Assembly (NCBI GenBank): GCA_020637595.1
Contig: JACKKE010000002.1
Coordinates: forward strand, 124,001 to 188,000
Direction: 5' to 3'
From: Rhodobacter sp.
GTDB taxonomy: Bacteria > Pseudomonadota > Alphaproteobacteria > Rhodobacterales > Rhodobacteraceae
DNA: 64,000 nt
The notes under the pieces are model-generated. The model was not told where the DNA came from and made no database searches. It saw only the letters and a list, made by a program, of their open reading frames with translations. Shown here piece by piece: positions 42,615 through 50,783 of this stretch; the first letter of the stretch is position 1; each line of letters begins with the position of its first letter. A program made the position numbers and the translations under genes.

Positions 42615-43520
42615 ATGCTGGGCAATATGGATGCCGCCGCGCCTGTCACGGGCGCTTTGATCAAGGACACGACCGAAGCCGAGTTCATGCAGGACGTGGT
42701 CGAGGCCAGCCAGGAGGTGCCGGTCATCGTCGACTTCTGGGCGCCGTGGTGCGGCCCCTGCCGGACCCTGGGGCCGGCGCTGGAGGCGGCCGTCACCGCC
42801 GCCAAGGGTAAGGTGCGGATGGTCAAGGTCAATGTCGACGAGAACCAGACCATCGCCGGTCAGCTGCGCATTCAGTCGATTCCCACGGTCTATGCGTTCT
42901 ATCAGGGACGGCCGGTTGATGCCTTCCAGGGGGCCTTGCCGGCGTCGCAACTGAAGCAGTTCGTCGACAAGCTGATCGGTCTGGCCGGGGATGGCGGGCT
43001 TGGTGAGGCGCTGGACGAGGCCGAGCGGTTGTTGGCGGAGGGCGCGCTGGCCGAGGCGGCGCAGGTGTTTGCGGCGATCCTCGCCGAAGAGCCCGAGAAC
43101 GCTGCCGCCCTGGGTGGGCTGGCGCGGGCGCAGATCGTCGGTGGCGCGCTGGATCAGGCCGAGGCGCTGTTGAACGGCGCCCCTGAGGCCATCGCCAAGG
43201 CGCAGGAGCTGGAGGCCGCGCGCGCCCAGCTGGCGCTGGCGCGGCAGGCCGAGAACGCCGGCCCGGTGGATGAATTGCGGACGGTCCTGGCGGCCGAGCC
43301 GGGCAACCATCAGGCGCGGTATGACCTGGCGAAGGCGCTGCATGCCAAGGGCGATGTCGCCGGTGCGATCGACGAGCTGCTGGACCTGTTCCGGCGCGAC
43401 CGCGAGTGGAACGACGGTGCCGCCAAAGCGCAGCTTTTCACCATTTTCGAGTCGCTCAAGCCCAATGACCCGCTGGTTGCCAAGGGTCGGCGGCGTTTGT
43501 CGTCGATGATCTTTGCCTGA
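42615..43520 (+). CDS. cnoX: Thioredoxin-like co-chaperone CnoX (YbbN)
   Basis: A 301-aa protein: a thioredoxin domain (about 15-120) with FWAPWCGPC (Cys46 and Cys49 both kept) and a C-terminal TPR region of about 180 aa (ALAEAAQVFAAILAEEPENAAALGGLARAQI, NHQARYDLAKALHAKGDVAGAIDELL). CnoX holds unfolded proteins under oxidative stress and passes them to GroEL or DnaK. E. coli CnoX lacks the second Cys; here the CGPC is complete, so a redox activity is possible. A LON-domain protein follows 26 nt later. Confidence 0.93.
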   Translation: MLGNMDAAAPVTGALIKDTTEAEFMQDVVEASQEVPVIVDFWAPWCGPCRTLGPALEAAVTAAKGKVRMVKVNVDENQTIAGQLRIQSIPTVYAFYQGRPVDAFQGALPASQLKQFVDKLIGLAGDGGLGEALDEAERLLAEGALAEAAQVFAAILAEEPENAAALGGLARAQIVGGALDQAEALLNGAPEAIAKAQELEAARAQLALARQAENAGPVDELRTVLAAEPGNHQARYDLAKALHAKGDVAGAIDELLDLFRRDREWNDGAAKAQLFTIFESLKPNDPLVAKGRRRLSSMIFA

Positions 43521-43546
43521 GCGCCCTGGCGGGCTATGTCTGGATT

Positions 43547-44200
43547 ATGCTGACTGCTGCGGAGCTGCCCGAGACGATCCCGGTCTTTCCCCTGCCTGGG
43601 GCGCTTTTGCTGCCCCGGGCGAAATTGCCGTTGCACATCTTCGAACCGCGCTATCTGGCGATGCTCGATGCCTGCATGGCGTCGGAGGCGCGGCTGATCG
43701 GCATGATCCAGCCGCGCGGCGTGCCGACGGGGGTTGAGGGGCGGTTGCACAGCATCGGCTGCGCCGGGCGGCTGACCTCGTTCTCCGAGACCGAGGACGG
43801 GCGCTATATGATCACGCTGACCGGGATCTCGCGGTTTCGTCTGATCGACGAGGTCGAACCGGGCGCGACCCCATACCGGCGCGCGCGGATCAGCTGGGAC
43901 GGGTTCGCGCGCGATCTGGGCCGGGCCGAGAGCGACCCGGCGATGGACCGCGCGGGGTTCCTGGATCTGCTGGGCCGGTATTTCGAGGCCGTGTCGCTGA
44001 CCACCGACTGGTCCAGCCTGAAAGAGGCCGAGGACGAGTTGCTGATCAATGCGCTGTCGATGATGTGCCCGTTCCAGCCTGAGGAACGGCAGGCGCTGCT
44101 GGAAGCGCCGTCCCTGGCCACCCGGCGCGAAACGCTGGTGACGTTGATGGAATTCGCACTGGCCGGCCGGGGCGGGCAAAAAGGCGAGACCTTGCAATGA
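43547..44200 (+). CDS. LON-peptidase N-terminal domain protein
   Basis: A 217-aa protein made only of the Lon substrate-binding domain: PVFPLPGALLLPRAKLPLHIFEPRYLAMLD, IGCAGRLTSFSETEDGRYMITLTGISRFRL. It lacks the AAA+ and protease parts. Probably involved in protein quality control; no reaction assigned. It overlaps the Trm112 gene by 4 nt (ATGA). Confidence 0.93.
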   Translation: MLTAAELPETIPVFPLPGALLLPRAKLPLHIFEPRYLAMLDACMASEARLIGMIQPRGVPTGVEGRLHSIGCAGRLTSFSETEDGRYMITLTGISRFRLIDEVEPGATPYRRARISWDGFARDLGRAESDPAMDRAGFLDLLGRYFEAVSLTTDWSSLKEAEDELLINALSMMCPFQPEERQALLEAPSLATRRETLVTLMEFALAGRGGQKGETLQ

Positions 44201-44385
44201 CCGACGAGAGCGCACAGAAGATCGACCGGCACATGCTGGAGGCGCTGGTCTGTCCGGTGACCCAGGGGCGGTTGAGCTATGATGCGGCGGCGCAGGAGCT
44301 GATCTCGCAGACCGCGCATCTGGCCTTTCCAATCCGCAACGGGATCCCGATCATGCTGGCCTCGGAAGCGCGCGAACTCGATTGA
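44197..44385 (+). CDS. Trm112 family protein
   Basis: A 62-aa protein with LEALVCPVTQGRLSYD and HLAFPIRNGIPIML, the UPF0434/Trm112 signature. It has only one of the Cys residues of zinc-binding members. In eukaryotes and archaea Trm112 activates methyltransferases; the bacterial role is less clear. Confidence 0.93.
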   Translation: MTDESAQKIDRHMLEALVCPVTQGRLSYDAAAQELISQTAHLAFPIRNGIPIMLASEARELD

Positions 44386-44447
44386 ACGTCGTGATTTGCC
44401 GGAGGGCTGCGCGGCGGCTAGACTGACATCAAAGAGCGGAGGCAGCG

Positions 44448-44834
44448 ATGGCGCGTATCGGCGGAACGGTTCTGGTGCTGGCGGTTCTGGGCGGTCTGGC
44501 GGGATGCGCGACGCCCTTGCAGCAATGCGTCTATGACGCCGAACAGACCACCCGCGAGATCGAGCGCGAGTTGAGCGAACGCTATGCCAACCTCAGCCGG
44601 GGCTATTCCATCGAACGGGTGATGATGCCACGGCTGGTGACGTCGATTTGCCCGAGCCCGAGCGGCGCTATGGTGCCCTGCTCGCGCTGGGAAGACGAGG
44701 TCGAGGAAATTCACCACCGGATCGACCGCGATCTGGAGCGGGAGCGGATCGCCCTGCTGGAACAGCAGCTGGAGCGCGAGCGCCCGCGCGCCGAGGCGGC
44801 GGTGGCGCAATGCCGCGCGACCTATCCTGAGTGA
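44448..44834 (+). CDS. Small lipoprotein with C-terminal coiled coil, unknown function
   Basis: A 128-aa protein with a lipobox LAGC (VLAVLGGLAGCATPLQQC). Charged helical segments follow (DAEQTTREIERELSERYANL and WEDEVEEIHHRIDRDLERERIALLEQQLERERPRAEAA), likely coiled coil. Four further Cys residues could form disulfides. AGCGGAGG precedes the ATG. Its end overlaps the convergent peptidase gene by 13 nt. Family not recognised. Confidence 0.75.
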   Translation: MARIGGTVLVLAVLGGLAGCATPLQQCVYDAEQTTREIERELSERYANLSRGYSIERVMMPRLVTSICPSPSGAMVPCSRWEDEVEEIHHRIDRDLERERIALLEQQLERERPRAEAAVAQCRATYPE

Positions 44835-45817
44835 GAGAATTTCAGCGACCAGGCCGGTAGCCAGTCGTCGGGGGTCGGCTGGGCGAGGTAGACCGCGCGC
44901 GCCACGGCCCGGCTGAGGCACAGCGCCGCCGCGTGGCCAAGCTCCAGCGCGCCGCCGTCCGGCAGGGGGCGCTGGCAGGTCGAGGCGGCAAAGACCAGAT
45001 CGCCGTCATGGGGGGTGTGCGCCGGCACGATGGCCCGCGCCAGCCCGTCATGCGCGGCGGTGGCCAGCCGCGTGGCCTGCGGTTTAGTCAGGGCGGCGTC
45101 GGTGGCGACGATGGCGATGGTCGTGGCCTCGCCCAGGCGCTTGATCGGGGCGGGAAAGAGCGGTGGCGTCGTGGGGGCGGGGCCGAGGCCGCCGAACTCG
45201 GCGTCGATCTCGAACGGGGCGGCCCAGAAATGGGGGGTGTCGCCCATCGTGACGCTGCCCACCGCGTTCACCGCGACCAGGGCGCCAACCGTGACGCCCG
45301 ATGCCAGCACCAGCGAGGCCGAACCCAGCCCGCCCTTGAGCCCGGCCACCGTCGCGCCGGTCCCGGCCCCTTCGGTTCCCAGCGCGAAATCGGTGCGGCA
45401 GCCGGCCAGCGCGGCCCGGCCGAGCGCCGGATAGGGGTTCTCGGCCCAGTCCTTGGTGCCGCCGTTGAGCAGGTCGAACAGGATCGCCCCGGGCACGATC
45501 GGCACCCGCGCCGGCCCGACGGCGAACCCGCGGCCCATCTCGTAAAGGGCATCCATGACCCCCTGTGCCGCCGCCAGGCCAAAGGCCGATCCGCCCGAAA
45601 GCACCAGCGCATCGACGGCCTGCACCATCTTGTCCGGCGCCAGCAGGTCGGTTTCGCGCGTGCCCGGCGCGCCGCCCATCACATGCACGCCCGCCACCAT
45701 CGGCTGATCGCCCAGGAGCACGGTGACCCCGCTTTTCAGCACGGGATCGGCGGCGTTGCCCACGGTCAGGCCGGGGATGTCGGTGATCAGGTTCCGGGGG
45801 CCGGGGCGGGGGATCAT
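44822..45817 (-). CDS. P1 (S58) family peptidase, DmpA-like
   Basis: A 331-aa protein of the autoprocessing L-aminopeptidase/D-esterase family. NLITDIPGLTVGNA at the start, VMGGAPGTRETDLL, VLSGGSAFGLAAAQGVM, GTEGAGTGATVAGLKGGLGSAS and VNAVGSV are in family order. The Gly-Ser of VNAVGSV is a candidate self-cleavage site that would create the catalytic N-terminal Ser; I place it by eye only. Start 45817 fits the family. Confidence 0.88.
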   Translation of the reverse strand: MIPRPGPRNLITDIPGLTVGNAADPVLKSGVTVLLGDQPMVAGVHVMGGAPGTRETDLLAPDKMVQAVDALVLSGGSAFGLAAAQGVMDALYEMGRGFAVGPARVPIVPGAILFDLLNGGTKDWAENPYPALGRAALAGCRTDFALGTEGAGTGATVAGLKGGLGSASLVLASGVTVGALVAVNAVGSVTMGDTPHFWAAPFEIDAEFGGLGPAPTTPPLFPAPIKRLGEATTIAIVATDAALTKPQATRLATAAHDGLARAIVPAHTPHDGDLVFAASTCQRPLPDGGALELGHAAALCLSRAVARAVYLAQPTPDDWLPAWSLKFSHSG

Positions 45818-45914
45818 GGGCGCTTCCTGCGTTGTGTCGGGCCAGACTAGGGCCAAGCTGCGCGCGGGTAAACGGCTAGGCAGGGGGCAGGGGATGCGCT
45901 ATCACCGGGCAGGA

Positions 45915-45924
45915 TTTGATCAAA
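45915..45924 (+). promoter_or_regulatory. TTTGATCAAA palindrome upstream of the GntR gene
   Basis: Perfect 10-bp palindrome 14 nt before the GntR start. The same sequence occurs before the aminotransferase gene at 46691-46704. FCD-type GntR proteins bind such short palindromes; autorepression is inferred. Confidence 0.6.
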
Positions 45925-45937
45925 CGTCAAGAGTCGC

Positions 45938-46609
45938 ATGGATTATCCCGGTTCCGCGCCCGAGCCCGCCCCCGGCAAGCTGCCGGTGCACGAGGCCACC
46001 TATCGGCGGTTGCGGGACATGGTGATGTTCGGCGAGATGGAACCCGGGCAGAAGGTGACCATCCAGGGGATCATCGGTGCGCTGGATGCCGGTATGACGC
46101 CAGTGCGCGAGGCGATCCGCCGGCTGACCGCCGAGGGGGCGCTGGTGCTGCATGAAAACCGCCGGATCTCGGTGCCGCGCCTGACCGAGGCGCAGCTCGA
46201 CGAGCTGGCCTTTGCCCGTCAGGCGCTGGAGCCGCGGTTGGCAGAGCTGGCGATGGACCGGCTGACGCCCGGGCAGATCGACACGATCGAGGCCATTGAC
46301 GACCGCATTGACCGGGCGATGGCGGCCGGAGACATCCCCGGCTATCTGGCGGGCAACCACGATTTTCACTTTGCCCTCTACGAGGTCGCCGAGGCGCCGA
46401 TCCTGACCTCGCTGACGCAGTCCTTGTGGCTCAGGTTCGGGCCGTCGTTGCGGGTGGTGATGACCTCGGGCGATGCAATCGGGCGTGACATGCACAAGGA
46501 CGCATTGGCGGCGATGCGGTCGGGCGATGCTCCGGCGCTGGTTGCGGCGATCCGCGGCGATATCGCGCAGGGCATCGACCGGGTGCGCGCGGATCTGCGC
46601 GCCGGCTGA
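45938..46609 (+). CDS. GntR-family regulator, FadR/FCD subgroup
   Basis: A 223-aa protein. N-terminal winged helix: PVHEATYRRLRDMVMFGEMEPGQKV, then GMTPVREAIRRLTAEGALVL, the recognition helix with the usual PVREA. The C-terminal FCD domain has D and H ligands (DDRIDRAMAAGD, GNHDFHFALYEVA). It is upstream of the putrescine aminotransferase and oxidoreductase genes, sharing their orientation and the TTTGATCAAA palindrome, so it likely controls polyamine use. Confidence 0.92.
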   Translation: MDYPGSAPEPAPGKLPVHEATYRRLRDMVMFGEMEPGQKVTIQGIIGALDAGMTPVREAIRRLTAEGALVLHENRRISVPRLTEAQLDELAFARQALEPRLAELAMDRLTPGQIDTIEAIDDRIDRAMAAGDIPGYLAGNHDFHFALYEVAEAPILTSLTQSLWLRFGPSLRVVMTSGDAIGRDMHKDALAAMRSGDAPALVAAIRGDIAQGIDRVRADLRAG

Positions 46610-46631
46610 GGCGGCGCGCGGGGTGGTGAGG

Positions 46632-46678
46632 CCGGGGGCGCTGCCCCCGGACCCCCGGCGTATTTTGGGCAAGATGAA
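46632..46678 (+). repeat. Dispersed intergenic element, copy 5
   Basis: A hairpin CCGGGGGC-GCT-GCCCCCGG (46632-46650) is followed by the core GTATTTTGGGCAAGATGAA (46660-46678), 22 nt after the GntR stop, in the same orientation. It may end the gntR transcript. Confidence 0.65.
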
Positions 46679-46690
46679 CGCGCGCGCTGT

Positions 46691-46704
46691 AATTTGATCA
46701 AATT
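46691..46704 (+). promoter_or_regulatory. AATTTGATCAAATT palindrome upstream of the aminotransferase operon
   Basis: Perfect 14-bp palindrome whose central 10 bp equal the site at 45915-45924. It lies 78 nt before the aminotransferase start and 12 nt after the repeat at 46632-46678. Probable operator of the adjacent GntR protein. Confidence 0.65.
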
Positions 46705-46782
46705 CGGTTGCGCCGGGAAAGGGCCGGGCGTATCGTGCCGCCAAACCGCGCCCGTTCCGCGCGAGTCAGACGGAGTGTCCCC

Positions 46783-48177
46783 ATGCGCCAGATTACCAAT
46801 CACCTGCCCACCGCCGAGCTGCAGGCGCTCGATGCCGCCCATCACATGCATCCGTTCACCACGAATGATGCGCTGGGCAAGAAGGGCGCGCGGGTCATCA
46901 CCCGGGCCGATGGCGTGATGCTGACCGACAGCGAGGGCAACGAGATCATCGACGGCATGGCCGGGTTGTGGTGCGTCAACGTGGGCTATGGGCGGCAGGA
47001 GCTGGCCGATGTCGCCGCGCGTCAGATCATGGAACTGCCCTATTACAACACCTTCTTCCAGACGACCCACGTCCCGGCGATCGCACTGGCGGCGCGGATC
47101 GCCGAGCTGGCGCCGGGGGATCTGAACCATGTGTTCTTTGCCTCGTCGGGGTCCGAGGCCAACGATACCAACATCCGCATGGTCCGCCATTACTGGGCGC
47201 TCAAGGGGCAGCCCGAACGTTCGGTGATCATCGGCCGCAAGAACGGTTATCACGGTTCGACGATGGGGTCGGCCAGTCTGGGCGGGATGGCGGCGATGCA
47301 TGCGCAGGGCGGCCTGCCGATCCCGGGCATCGTGCATATCGGCCAGCCGCACTGGTATCTGGAGGGCGGCGAGATGACGCCCGAGGAGTTCGGCCTGATG
47401 CGCGCGCGGGAGCTGGAGCAGGCCATTCTGGAGATCGGCCCGGAGAAGGTTGCGGCCTTTATCGGCGAGCCGGTGCAAGGGGCGGGCGGCGTGATCATCC
47501 CGCCCTCGACCTATTGGCCGGAAATCCAGCGGATCGTCGACAAATACGGCATCCTCCTGATCGCGGATGAGGTGATCACCGGGTTCGGCCGCACCGGCAA
47601 CTGGTTCGGCAGCCAGACGATGGGGATCAAGCCGCATATCATGACCATCGCCAAGGGGCTCAGTTCGGGCTATGCGCCGATTGGCGGCTCGGTGGTCTGC
47701 GATGAGGTCGCGGCGGTGATCGGCGCCGACGAGTTCAACCACGGCTATACCTATTCCGGGCATCCGGTGGCGGCGGCGATCGCGCTGGAGAACCTGCGGA
47801 TCATGGAGGAGGAAGGCGTCGTCGAGCATGTCCGCGACGTGGCGCATCCTTATCTGGCGCAGAAATGGCACGCGCTGGCCGAGCATCCGCTGGTCGGTGA
47901 GACCAGGCTGATCGGCCTGATGGGCTCGCTGGCGCTGACGCCGGACAAGTCACGCCGGGTGCCCTTTGCCGCCGAGGCCGGCACGGCGGGCTTCATCACC
48001 CGCGAACGCTGCTTTGCCAACAATGTCATCATGCGGCACGTCTATGACCGGATGATCATTGCCCCGTCGCTGGTCATCACCCCGGACGAGATCGACATCC
48101 TGATCGCCCGCGCCACCCGGGCCCTGGATGAGGCCTATGTCCAGATCAAGGCCGAGGGGCTGTTGAAAGCGGCTTGA
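46783..48177 (+). CDS. spuC: Class III aminotransferase, putrescine/polyamine type (SpuC-like)
   Basis: A 464-aa PLP enzyme. Motifs: DGMAGLWCVNVGYGR, FFASSGSEANDTNIRMVR, RKNGYHGSTMGSASLGGM, LIADEVITGFGRTGNWFG (Asp for the pyridine nitrogen) and IMTIAKGLSSGYAPIGG (PLP-binding Lys). The pattern fits putrescine-pyruvate aminotransferases such as SpuC; other omega-amino acid transaminases are close. ATG 46783 has CGGAG upstream. An FAD oxidase gene follows 14 nt later. Confidence 0.85.
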   Translation: MRQITNHLPTAELQALDAAHHMHPFTTNDALGKKGARVITRADGVMLTDSEGNEIIDGMAGLWCVNVGYGRQELADVAARQIMELPYYNTFFQTTHVPAIALAARIAELAPGDLNHVFFASSGSEANDTNIRMVRHYWALKGQPERSVIIGRKNGYHGSTMGSASLGGMAAMHAQGGLPIPGIVHIGQPHWYLEGGEMTPEEFGLMRARELEQAILEIGPEKVAAFIGEPVQGAGGVIIPPSTYWPEIQRIVDKYGILLIADEVITGFGRTGNWFGSQTMGIKPHIMTIAKGLSSGYAPIGGSVVCDEVAAVIGADEFNHGYTYSGHPVAAAIALENLRIMEEEGVVEHVRDVAHPYLAQKWHALAEHPLVGETRLIGLMGSLALTPDKSRRVPFAAEAGTAGFITRERCFANNVIMRHVYDRMIIAPSLVITPDEIDILIARATRALDEAYVQIKAEGLLKAA

Positions 48178-48191
48178 GGACGCGCGGACCG

Positions 48192-49493
48192 ATGGACCTG
48201 CTGACCGCCAATGACCGGCCCGGGGAATATCCCCGGTCCTGGTATGCCGACACGGCGCACCCCCTGCCGCCCTTTGCCCCGGCCGAGGGGGCGCTGAGTT
48301 GCGATGTCTGCGTCGTCGGCGGCGGGTTCACCGGGCTCAGCGCGGCGCTGCATCTGGCCGAGCGGGGCTATGACGTGATCCTGCTCGAGGCGCAGCGCGT
48401 GGGTTTCGGCGCCTCGGGGCGCAATGGCGGGCAGGTGGGCACCGGCCAGCGGCTGGACCAGGACGCGCTGGAAGGGATGGTCGGCCAGACGGCCGCGCGG
48501 GCGCTGTGGGATCTGTCGCTGGACTCGGTCGCGCTGACCCGCGACCTGGCGGCGCGCCACGCCCCTGATGCAGGCTATGCCGAGGGGATCCTCCACGCCG
48601 CGCACAAGCCGCGCTATGTCTCCGAGATGCACGCCTATGCCGAGAAGATGGCGCGCGATTACGGTTATGACCGCATCCAGCCGCTGGACCGCGCGGCGAT
48701 GCGGCAGATGGTCGGCTCGACGGTCTATCACGGCGGCGATCTGGACATGGGCGGCGGGCATCTGAACCCGCTGCGCTATGCGCTGGGGCTGGCGCGCGCG
48801 GCGCAGGCCGCCGGCGTGCGGATCTTTGAGGGCTCGCGCGTCACGGCGATGACCTGGGCCGATCCGGCCCGCGTGCAGACCGAACGTGCGACGATCACCG
48901 CGCGGTTCGTCGCGCTGGGCATGAACGGGTATCTGGGCCGGCTGGAGCCCACCGTCGCCGCGCGGGTCATGCCGATCAACAACTATATCGCCGCGACCCG
49001 GCCGATGAGCGATGCCGAGCGCGCCGGCGTGATCCGCCAGAACCACGCGGTCGCGGACACCAAGTTCGTCATCAACTATTTCCGGTTTTCCGACGACAAC
49101 CGCCTCTTGTTCGGCGGCACGGAAAGCTATGGCTACCGCTTCCCCGCCGATATCGCGGGCAAGGTGCGCCGCCCGATGGAAGAGATCTTTCCCCAGCTCA
49201 AGGGGATCGAGATCACCCATGCCTGGGGCGGCACGCTGGGTATCAGTTTCAACCGGATGCCTCATTTCGCGCGGCTGGCGGGGAATGTGCTGACGGCGTC
49301 GGGGTTCTCGGGGCACGGGGTGGCGATGGGCACGCTGGGCGGCAAGCTGATGGCCGAGGCAATCGCCGGCCAGGCCGAGCGGTTCGACCTGATGGCCTCG
49401 GTGCCCAGCCCGGCCTTTCCCGGCGGTGCCAGCCTGCGCTGGCCGCTTCTGGTCGCGGCGATGCTGTGGTTCTCGCTGCGTGACAGGATCTGA
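48192..49493 (+). CDS. FAD-dependent oxidoreductase, PuuB/OrdL-like
   Basis: A 433-aa flavoprotein of the DAO family. The FAD site is CDVCVVGGGFTGLSAALHLAERGYDVILLEA, followed by GFGASGRNGGQVGTGQRLD, the GxSGRNGG block of PuuB, and at the C-terminus HAWGGTLGISFNRMPHFARL and SGFSGHGVAMGTLGGKLMAEAI. PuuB oxidises gamma-glutamylputrescine; the partner enzymes PuuA/PuuC are not here, so a related amine may be the substrate. Forms an operon with the aminotransferase. Confidence 0.88.
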   Translation: MDLLTANDRPGEYPRSWYADTAHPLPPFAPAEGALSCDVCVVGGGFTGLSAALHLAERGYDVILLEAQRVGFGASGRNGGQVGTGQRLDQDALEGMVGQTAARALWDLSLDSVALTRDLAARHAPDAGYAEGILHAAHKPRYVSEMHAYAEKMARDYGYDRIQPLDRAAMRQMVGSTVYHGGDLDMGGGHLNPLRYALGLARAAQAAGVRIFEGSRVTAMTWADPARVQTERATITARFVALGMNGYLGRLEPTVAARVMPINNYIAATRPMSDAERAGVIRQNHAVADTKFVINYFRFSDDNRLLFGGTESYGYRFPADIAGKVRRPMEEIFPQLKGIEITHAWGGTLGISFNRMPHFARLAGNVLTASGFSGHGVAMGTLGGKLMAEAIAGQAERFDLMASVPSPAFPGGASLRWPLLVAAMLWFSLRDRI

Positions 49494-49518
49494 GGGCCAC
49501 CAGCTGATTCGCCCAATG

Positions 49519-49569
49519 CCGCAAGGCGACTCGGGGGGCCGCCTGGGGGAGTCCGCCAAGCGGTTTTTT
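49519..49569 (+). terminator. Intrinsic terminator of the polyamine operon
   Basis: An extended stem: CCGC and GCGG, an AA/AA internal loop, then GGCG-ACTC pairing with GAGT-CGCC (49519-49563), followed by TTTTTT (49564-49569). A second weak repeat CACAA-N4-TTGTG lies at 49629-49642. Otherwise nothing is seen in the 265 nt before the deacetylase gene. Confidence 0.75.
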
Positions 49570-49758
49570 GCCGACTGCGCAAAGGGTTGCCCCTGCGCCA
49601 CAGGGCGTGCGCCGATCCGTCCCGGAATCACAAGCGTTTGTGGTTTTCCGGCCGCACCGCACAAAAGCCAACAACAGATAGTCGAGAATCCGCTTTCCCC
49701 TGCCGGGATGGGGCACTAGGTCTGGACTCAGCTGCCAACACACATGTCGGGGGACAGT

Positions 49759-50568
49759 GTGACCAAGTTTGATCGCCGGGCCGTGTTGTCCGGAATGGGT
49801 GCGCTGTGCCTGGGGGGCGCTGCGCATCTGGGTTCCAGTATGCCGGTCGGGGCGCAAACCGCGCCTGCCGTGCCGATGCCGCCCGTGCCGCGTCTGACCA
49901 GCGCGCATGGCATCGTGGCCTTGACCAGCGTGCAGACCAACCGGGCCGCTGTCGCGCTGACCTTCGATGATGGTCCGCATCCGACGCATACGCCGGTGCT
50001 GCTGGACATCCTGGCGCAGTATCGGGCGCGCGCGACCTTCTATGTCATCGGCCAGATGGCGCGGCGTTATCCCGAGATCCTGCACCGCATCGTTGCCGAG
50101 GGGCACGAGATCGGCAACCATTCCTGGAGCCACCCGACGCTGAGCCAGCTGGGCGATGGCGCCGTCCTGCGCGAGATTGACCGCACGCAAGAAGTCGTCT
50201 GGCGCACGGTCGGTGCGCAGCCGGTGACGATGCGCCCGCCCTATGGCGCCTTCTCGCGCCGGCAAAGCCACATGCTGCACGACCAGCGCAACCTGCCGAC
50301 GGTGATCTGGTCGGTCGACCCGCAGGACTGGCGGCGGCCGGGTTCCTCGGTGGTGGCCGACCGCATGGTGCGCGGCGCGCGCCCCGGGGCGGTGATTCTG
50401 GCGCATGACATCCACGGTCCGACCGTGCGCGCCGTCCCCGCCGCGATCGAAGGGATCGCCGCGCGCGGTCTGGGCTTTGCCACCATGTCCGAACTGCTGG
50501 GCTGGGGGCGTTGGGGGCCGCGCGGGCTGCGTTACGTCAGCGGGCCGGCAACGGATTACCAGGGTTGA
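49759..50568 (+). CDS. Polysaccharide deacetylase (NodB domain), exported
   Basis: A 269-aa protein. The N-terminus KFDRRAVLSGMGALCLGGAA has the twin-Arg pair and hydrophobic core of a Tat signal. The NodB domain has ALTFDDGPHPTHTPVLLDIL (catalytic Asp and metal Asp), GHEIGNHSWSHPTLSQL (HxxxHP), and RPPYGAFS. Likely removes acetyl groups from a cell-wall or exopolysaccharide amino sugar. GTG 49759 has CGGGGGA upstream; ATG 49744 has no SD. Confidence 0.88.
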   Translation: MTKFDRRAVLSGMGALCLGGAAHLGSSMPVGAQTAPAVPMPPVPRLTSAHGIVALTSVQTNRAAVALTFDDGPHPTHTPVLLDILAQYRARATFYVIGQMARRYPEILHRIVAEGHEIGNHSWSHPTLSQLGDGAVLREIDRTQEVVWRTVGAQPVTMRPPYGAFSRRQSHMLHDQRNLPTVIWSVDPQDWRRPGSSVVADRMVRGARPGAVILAHDIHGPTVRAVPAAIEGIAARGLGFATMSELLGWGRWGPRGLRYVSGPATDYQG

Positions 50569-50584
50569 ATTTCGGAAATAGTCG

Positions 50585-50624
50585 AAGCAAGGCGCGGTCG
50601 CAGGGGCCGCGCCTTGCTTTTTGG
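50585..50624 (+). terminator. Strong intrinsic terminator after the deacetylase gene
   Basis: Perfect 13-bp stem AAGCAAGGCGCGG / CCGCGCCTTGCTT (50585-50619) followed by a T run. Confidence 0.9.
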
Positions 50625-50656
50625 CCTGCTTGCGCGGGGCGAATTATCTTCGCTGA

Positions 50657-50687
50657 CTGACATACAGGCTTCACAAACGAATAATAT
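50657..50687 (+). promoter_or_regulatory. Candidate promoter / Pho-box-like site of the ugp operon
   Basis: CTGACA (50657-50662), 19-nt spacer, TAATAT (50682-50687). CTGACAT-ACAG-GCTTCAC resembles a degenerate Pho box (CTGTCAT direct repeats at 11-bp period). The first half matches 6 of 7, the second about 4 of 7. Weak evidence; ugp operons are often PhoB-controlled. Confidence 0.3.
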
Positions 50688-50783
50688 CGCAGCAAAGTGC
50701 GGAAATTCGCGCCTGCCTGAAAACGGCGGGCAGAAGCTTCGCAGACTCTGCGCAACGATACCTTTCAACCAATGGGGTCCAAG

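Noticed and set aside
45915..45924. TTTGATCAAA read as an FNR site
   Set aside because: The half-sites TTGAT and ATCAA overlap with no 4-nt spacer, so it does not fit FNR; the GntR explanation is better.
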